Shown in pieces: positions 14,183 to 15,242 of a DNA stretch of 15,242 nt. Source of the stretch: Kiritimatiellales bacterium (GTDB lineage Bacteria > Verrucomicrobiota > Kiritimatiellia > Kiritimatiellales > Pontiellaceae); assembly GCA_030625905.1 (NCBI GenBank), contig DAOUQA010000025.1, positions 1-15,242 of the forward strand. The letters run 5' to 3'. The notes under the pieces were generated by a model. The model saw only the letters and a list, made by a program, of their open reading frames with translations. It searched no databases and was not told where the DNA came from. Position numbers and translations under genes: made by a program. The first letter of the stretch is position 1. Each line of letters begins with the position of its first letter.

Positions 14183-14799
14183 AACATTCGCGAAGGAACC
14201 ATCTCAAGGGTGCAGGCAACTTGCTTGGTGCCGCCGTACTCGGTGCCACCACCTGGCGCCTCTTTTCGCCGCCAGCGGAGGATGCCGAATTCATTGCGCA
14301 GGGTCGCCGCTTCGCGTGGCAGATCGATCCTGACAAGTGCCAATACTGCGGCCTGTGCGCTACCACATGTGTGCGCAAGCCCTCGGCGGTAAAAGCCGTC
14401 AACGATCCCAAGAAATGCTCCAACTGCGTCGTCTGCTACGGCCACATCTCCGACTCCCACATCGAGTCGGAAAAGATCGACTCCGAGGGCGCGCGCGTCT
14501 GCCCGTACGATGCCGTCACGCGGATAAACTTTAGCGGCGGTCCCGACGGGATGTTCCTCTACGCACAGGATCCGAAAAACTGCGTCGGCTGCGCCAAGTG
14601 CGTGAAACGCTGCAACGAGCACGGCACCCAGTCCATGTTTTTGATGATCCGCCCCGACCTCTGCCTCGGCTGCAACGAGTGCTCCATCGCCGTCGCCTGC
14701 CCGTACGATGCCATCGAACGCATCCCGCGCGAGCCGGTCGACGACTATCGCGGCGACTACCTCTTCGACAGTACCTATTATATGGGGGAAGGTGCTTGA
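14179..14799 (+). CDS. Tat-like exported polyferredoxin with four [4Fe-4S] clusters (NapG/MauM-like)
   Basis: This 206-residue electron-transfer protein starts at an ATG overlapping the previous stop (ATGA), with GGAG eight bases upstream. The N-terminus carries SRRNHLK (4-10), close to the twin-arginine motif, then a moderately hydrophobic stretch (13-25), so folded export or membrane anchoring is likely. There are exactly 16 cysteines in four groups: 54/57/60/64, 80/83/86 with 108, 135/138/141/145 and 162/165/168 with 174. That suits four [4Fe-4S] clusters. The first group ends CVRKP rather than the usual CP, and the second has a 21-residue insertion before its CP. The layout resembles NapG/MauM-type periplasmic ferredoxins, which hand electrons between a membrane quinol-linked protein and a periplasmic acceptor. 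The next gene encodes a candidate membrane partner. Confidence 0.88.
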   Translation: MKHSRRNHLKGAGNLLGAAVLGATTWRLFSPPAEDAEFIAQGRRFAWQIDPDKCQYCGLCATTCVRKPSAVKAVNDPKKCSNCVVCYGHISDSHIESEKIDSEGARVCPYDAVTRINFSGGPDGMFLYAQDPKNCVGCAKCVKRCNEHGTQSMFLMIRPDLCLGCNECSIAVACPYDAIERIPREPVDDYRGDYLFDSTYYMGEGA

Positions 14800-14818
14800 T
14801 GCGGCCCGGCAAAATCCA

Positions 14819-14883
14819 TCCACAGATTTCACAGATTACACAGATGGAAGAAAAAATCTGTGCACATCTGCGTAATCTGTGGA
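14819..14883. repeat. Imperfect inverted repeat between the ferredoxin and NosR-like genes
   Basis: A left arm (14819-14845) and right arm (14856-14883) pair through TCCACAGATT/AATCTGTGGA, CAGAT/ATCTG and CACAGAT/ATCTGTG with mismatched bases between, around a ten-base purine-rich loop. Within each arm a CACAGATT-like unit recurs about three times, so it is both a hairpin and a short tandem repeat. It resembles CACAGAT-type intergenic repeats known from several bacterial groups. No T-run follows, so read-through into the next gene is expected. Confidence 0.75.
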
Positions 14884-14922
14884 CAACCCATTTCTGATGA
14901 ATGGCAAAACTGGTGGCGATAG

Positions 14923-15242
14923 ATGCAAAAATTTAAGAGATACACGGCACTCGTCTTCGTTCTGGCTCTTGCCCCGTTCTGCGCGGCTTTCGCACAGGAG
15001 TCGGAAGAATGCCATCGCCCCCCGACGCAGGAGATGGCCGACTACAAGGAGGCGTATGTTCCGCAGGAGTTTTCGTTTGAATCCTTCAACTGGGAGATGG
15101 CCGACGTTGCCGTATTGGCCATTCTGCTGACGCTCGCCGCCCTGCTTTCATTAAAACACCAGCTCAAGTGCCGCTTCACGGCGCTGAGCGTGGTCGGCCT
15201 GCTCTACTTCGGCCTCTTCCGCGGCGGCTGCATCTGCCCGGT
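14923..15242 (+). CDS. NosR/polyferredoxin-like membrane protein, N-terminal part (cut by window end)
   Basis: The reading frame is open to the window edge, giving 106 complete codons. Residues 1-24 form a Sec signal peptide (MQKFKRY, hydrophobic core, AFA-Q cleavage). A short periplasmic segment rich in E, P and Y follows, with C30. Two membrane segments are seen at about 61-77 (VAVLAILLTLAALL) and 87-99. The second ends in FRGGCICPV (99-107), a Cys-x-Cys-Pro motif like that in NosR/NirI-type polyferredoxins, where the transmembrane core carries such Cys-Pro motifs. The start has a weak GGTGG site about seven bases upstream. Placed directly after the ferredoxin, it is a good candidate for the membrane electron donor or acceptor of this cluster. 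The C-terminal half, where Fe-S binding would be confirmed, is outside the window. Confidence 0.6.
   Translation, partial: MQKFKRYTALVFVLALAPFCAAFAQESEECHRPPTQEMADYKEAYVPQEFSFESFNWEMADVAVLAILLTLAALLSLKHQLKCRFTALSVVGLLYFGLFRGGCICP

Noticed and set aside
13933..14832. 299-codon open frame on the minus strand
   Set aside because: Antisense to the PhnD-like and ferredoxin genes, whose lipobox and 16 ordered cysteines mark the plus strand as coding.

Overview
The window looks like chromosomal DNA of a Gram-negative, probably anaerobic bacterium. It has a C-terminal autotransporter barrel, two lipoproteins, an oxygen/NO-detoxifying flavodiiron protein under an Fe-S-type Rrf2 regulator, and several extracytoplasmic Fe-S proteins. 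The gene set and style recall the PVC group (for example Kiritimatiellota), but that placement is a guess from general resemblance, not from a marker I can prove. Coding density is high and most genes have clear Shine-Dalgarno sites (GGAG or AAGGAG).

Layout. At the left edge lies the 3' end of a Bcp-type peroxiredoxin (+). Facing it is a large minus-strand autotransporter whose passenger is built of about eleven degenerate Gly/Ala/Thr-rich repeats. Next on the minus strand is an rrf2 regulator plus flavodiiron protein pair joined by an ATGA overlap, with a perfect inverted repeat just upstream as candidate operator. Then come a class I aspartate/aromatic aminotransferase with its own promoter and a terminator, and the translation/transcription pair nusA-infB, again joined by ATGA. 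Ahead of nusA are a good sigma70-type promoter and a leader that can fold into two mutually exclusive hairpins, one terminator-like. Upstream of that is a coiled-coil lipoprotein gene ending at a textbook terminator.

From about 10.9 kb the orientation flips. A 342-base intergenic region carries divergent promoters, one for the lipoprotein and one for rlmN (23S rRNA/tRNA adenine C2-methyltransferase). The last 3 kb hold a co-directional set that I do not recognise as a characterised system: a secreted beta-propeller-like protein with Cys-Cys pairs, a PhnD-like substrate-binding lipoprotein with an unusual Cys/His motif, a Tat-like polyferredoxin with exactly 16 cysteines (four [4Fe-4S] clusters), and the start of a NosR/polyferredoxin-like membrane protein cut by the window end. 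Two long intergenic inverted repeats punctuate this set.

How they may work together. The peroxiredoxin and the Rrf2/flavodiiron pair fit defence against peroxide, oxygen or NO. nusA-infB is a core expression operon that may be controlled by attenuation. The terminal four-gene set is best read as an extracytoplasmic electron-transfer or sensing module coupled to a membrane ferredoxin protein. Its substrate is unknown, and it is the main candidate for something new here.
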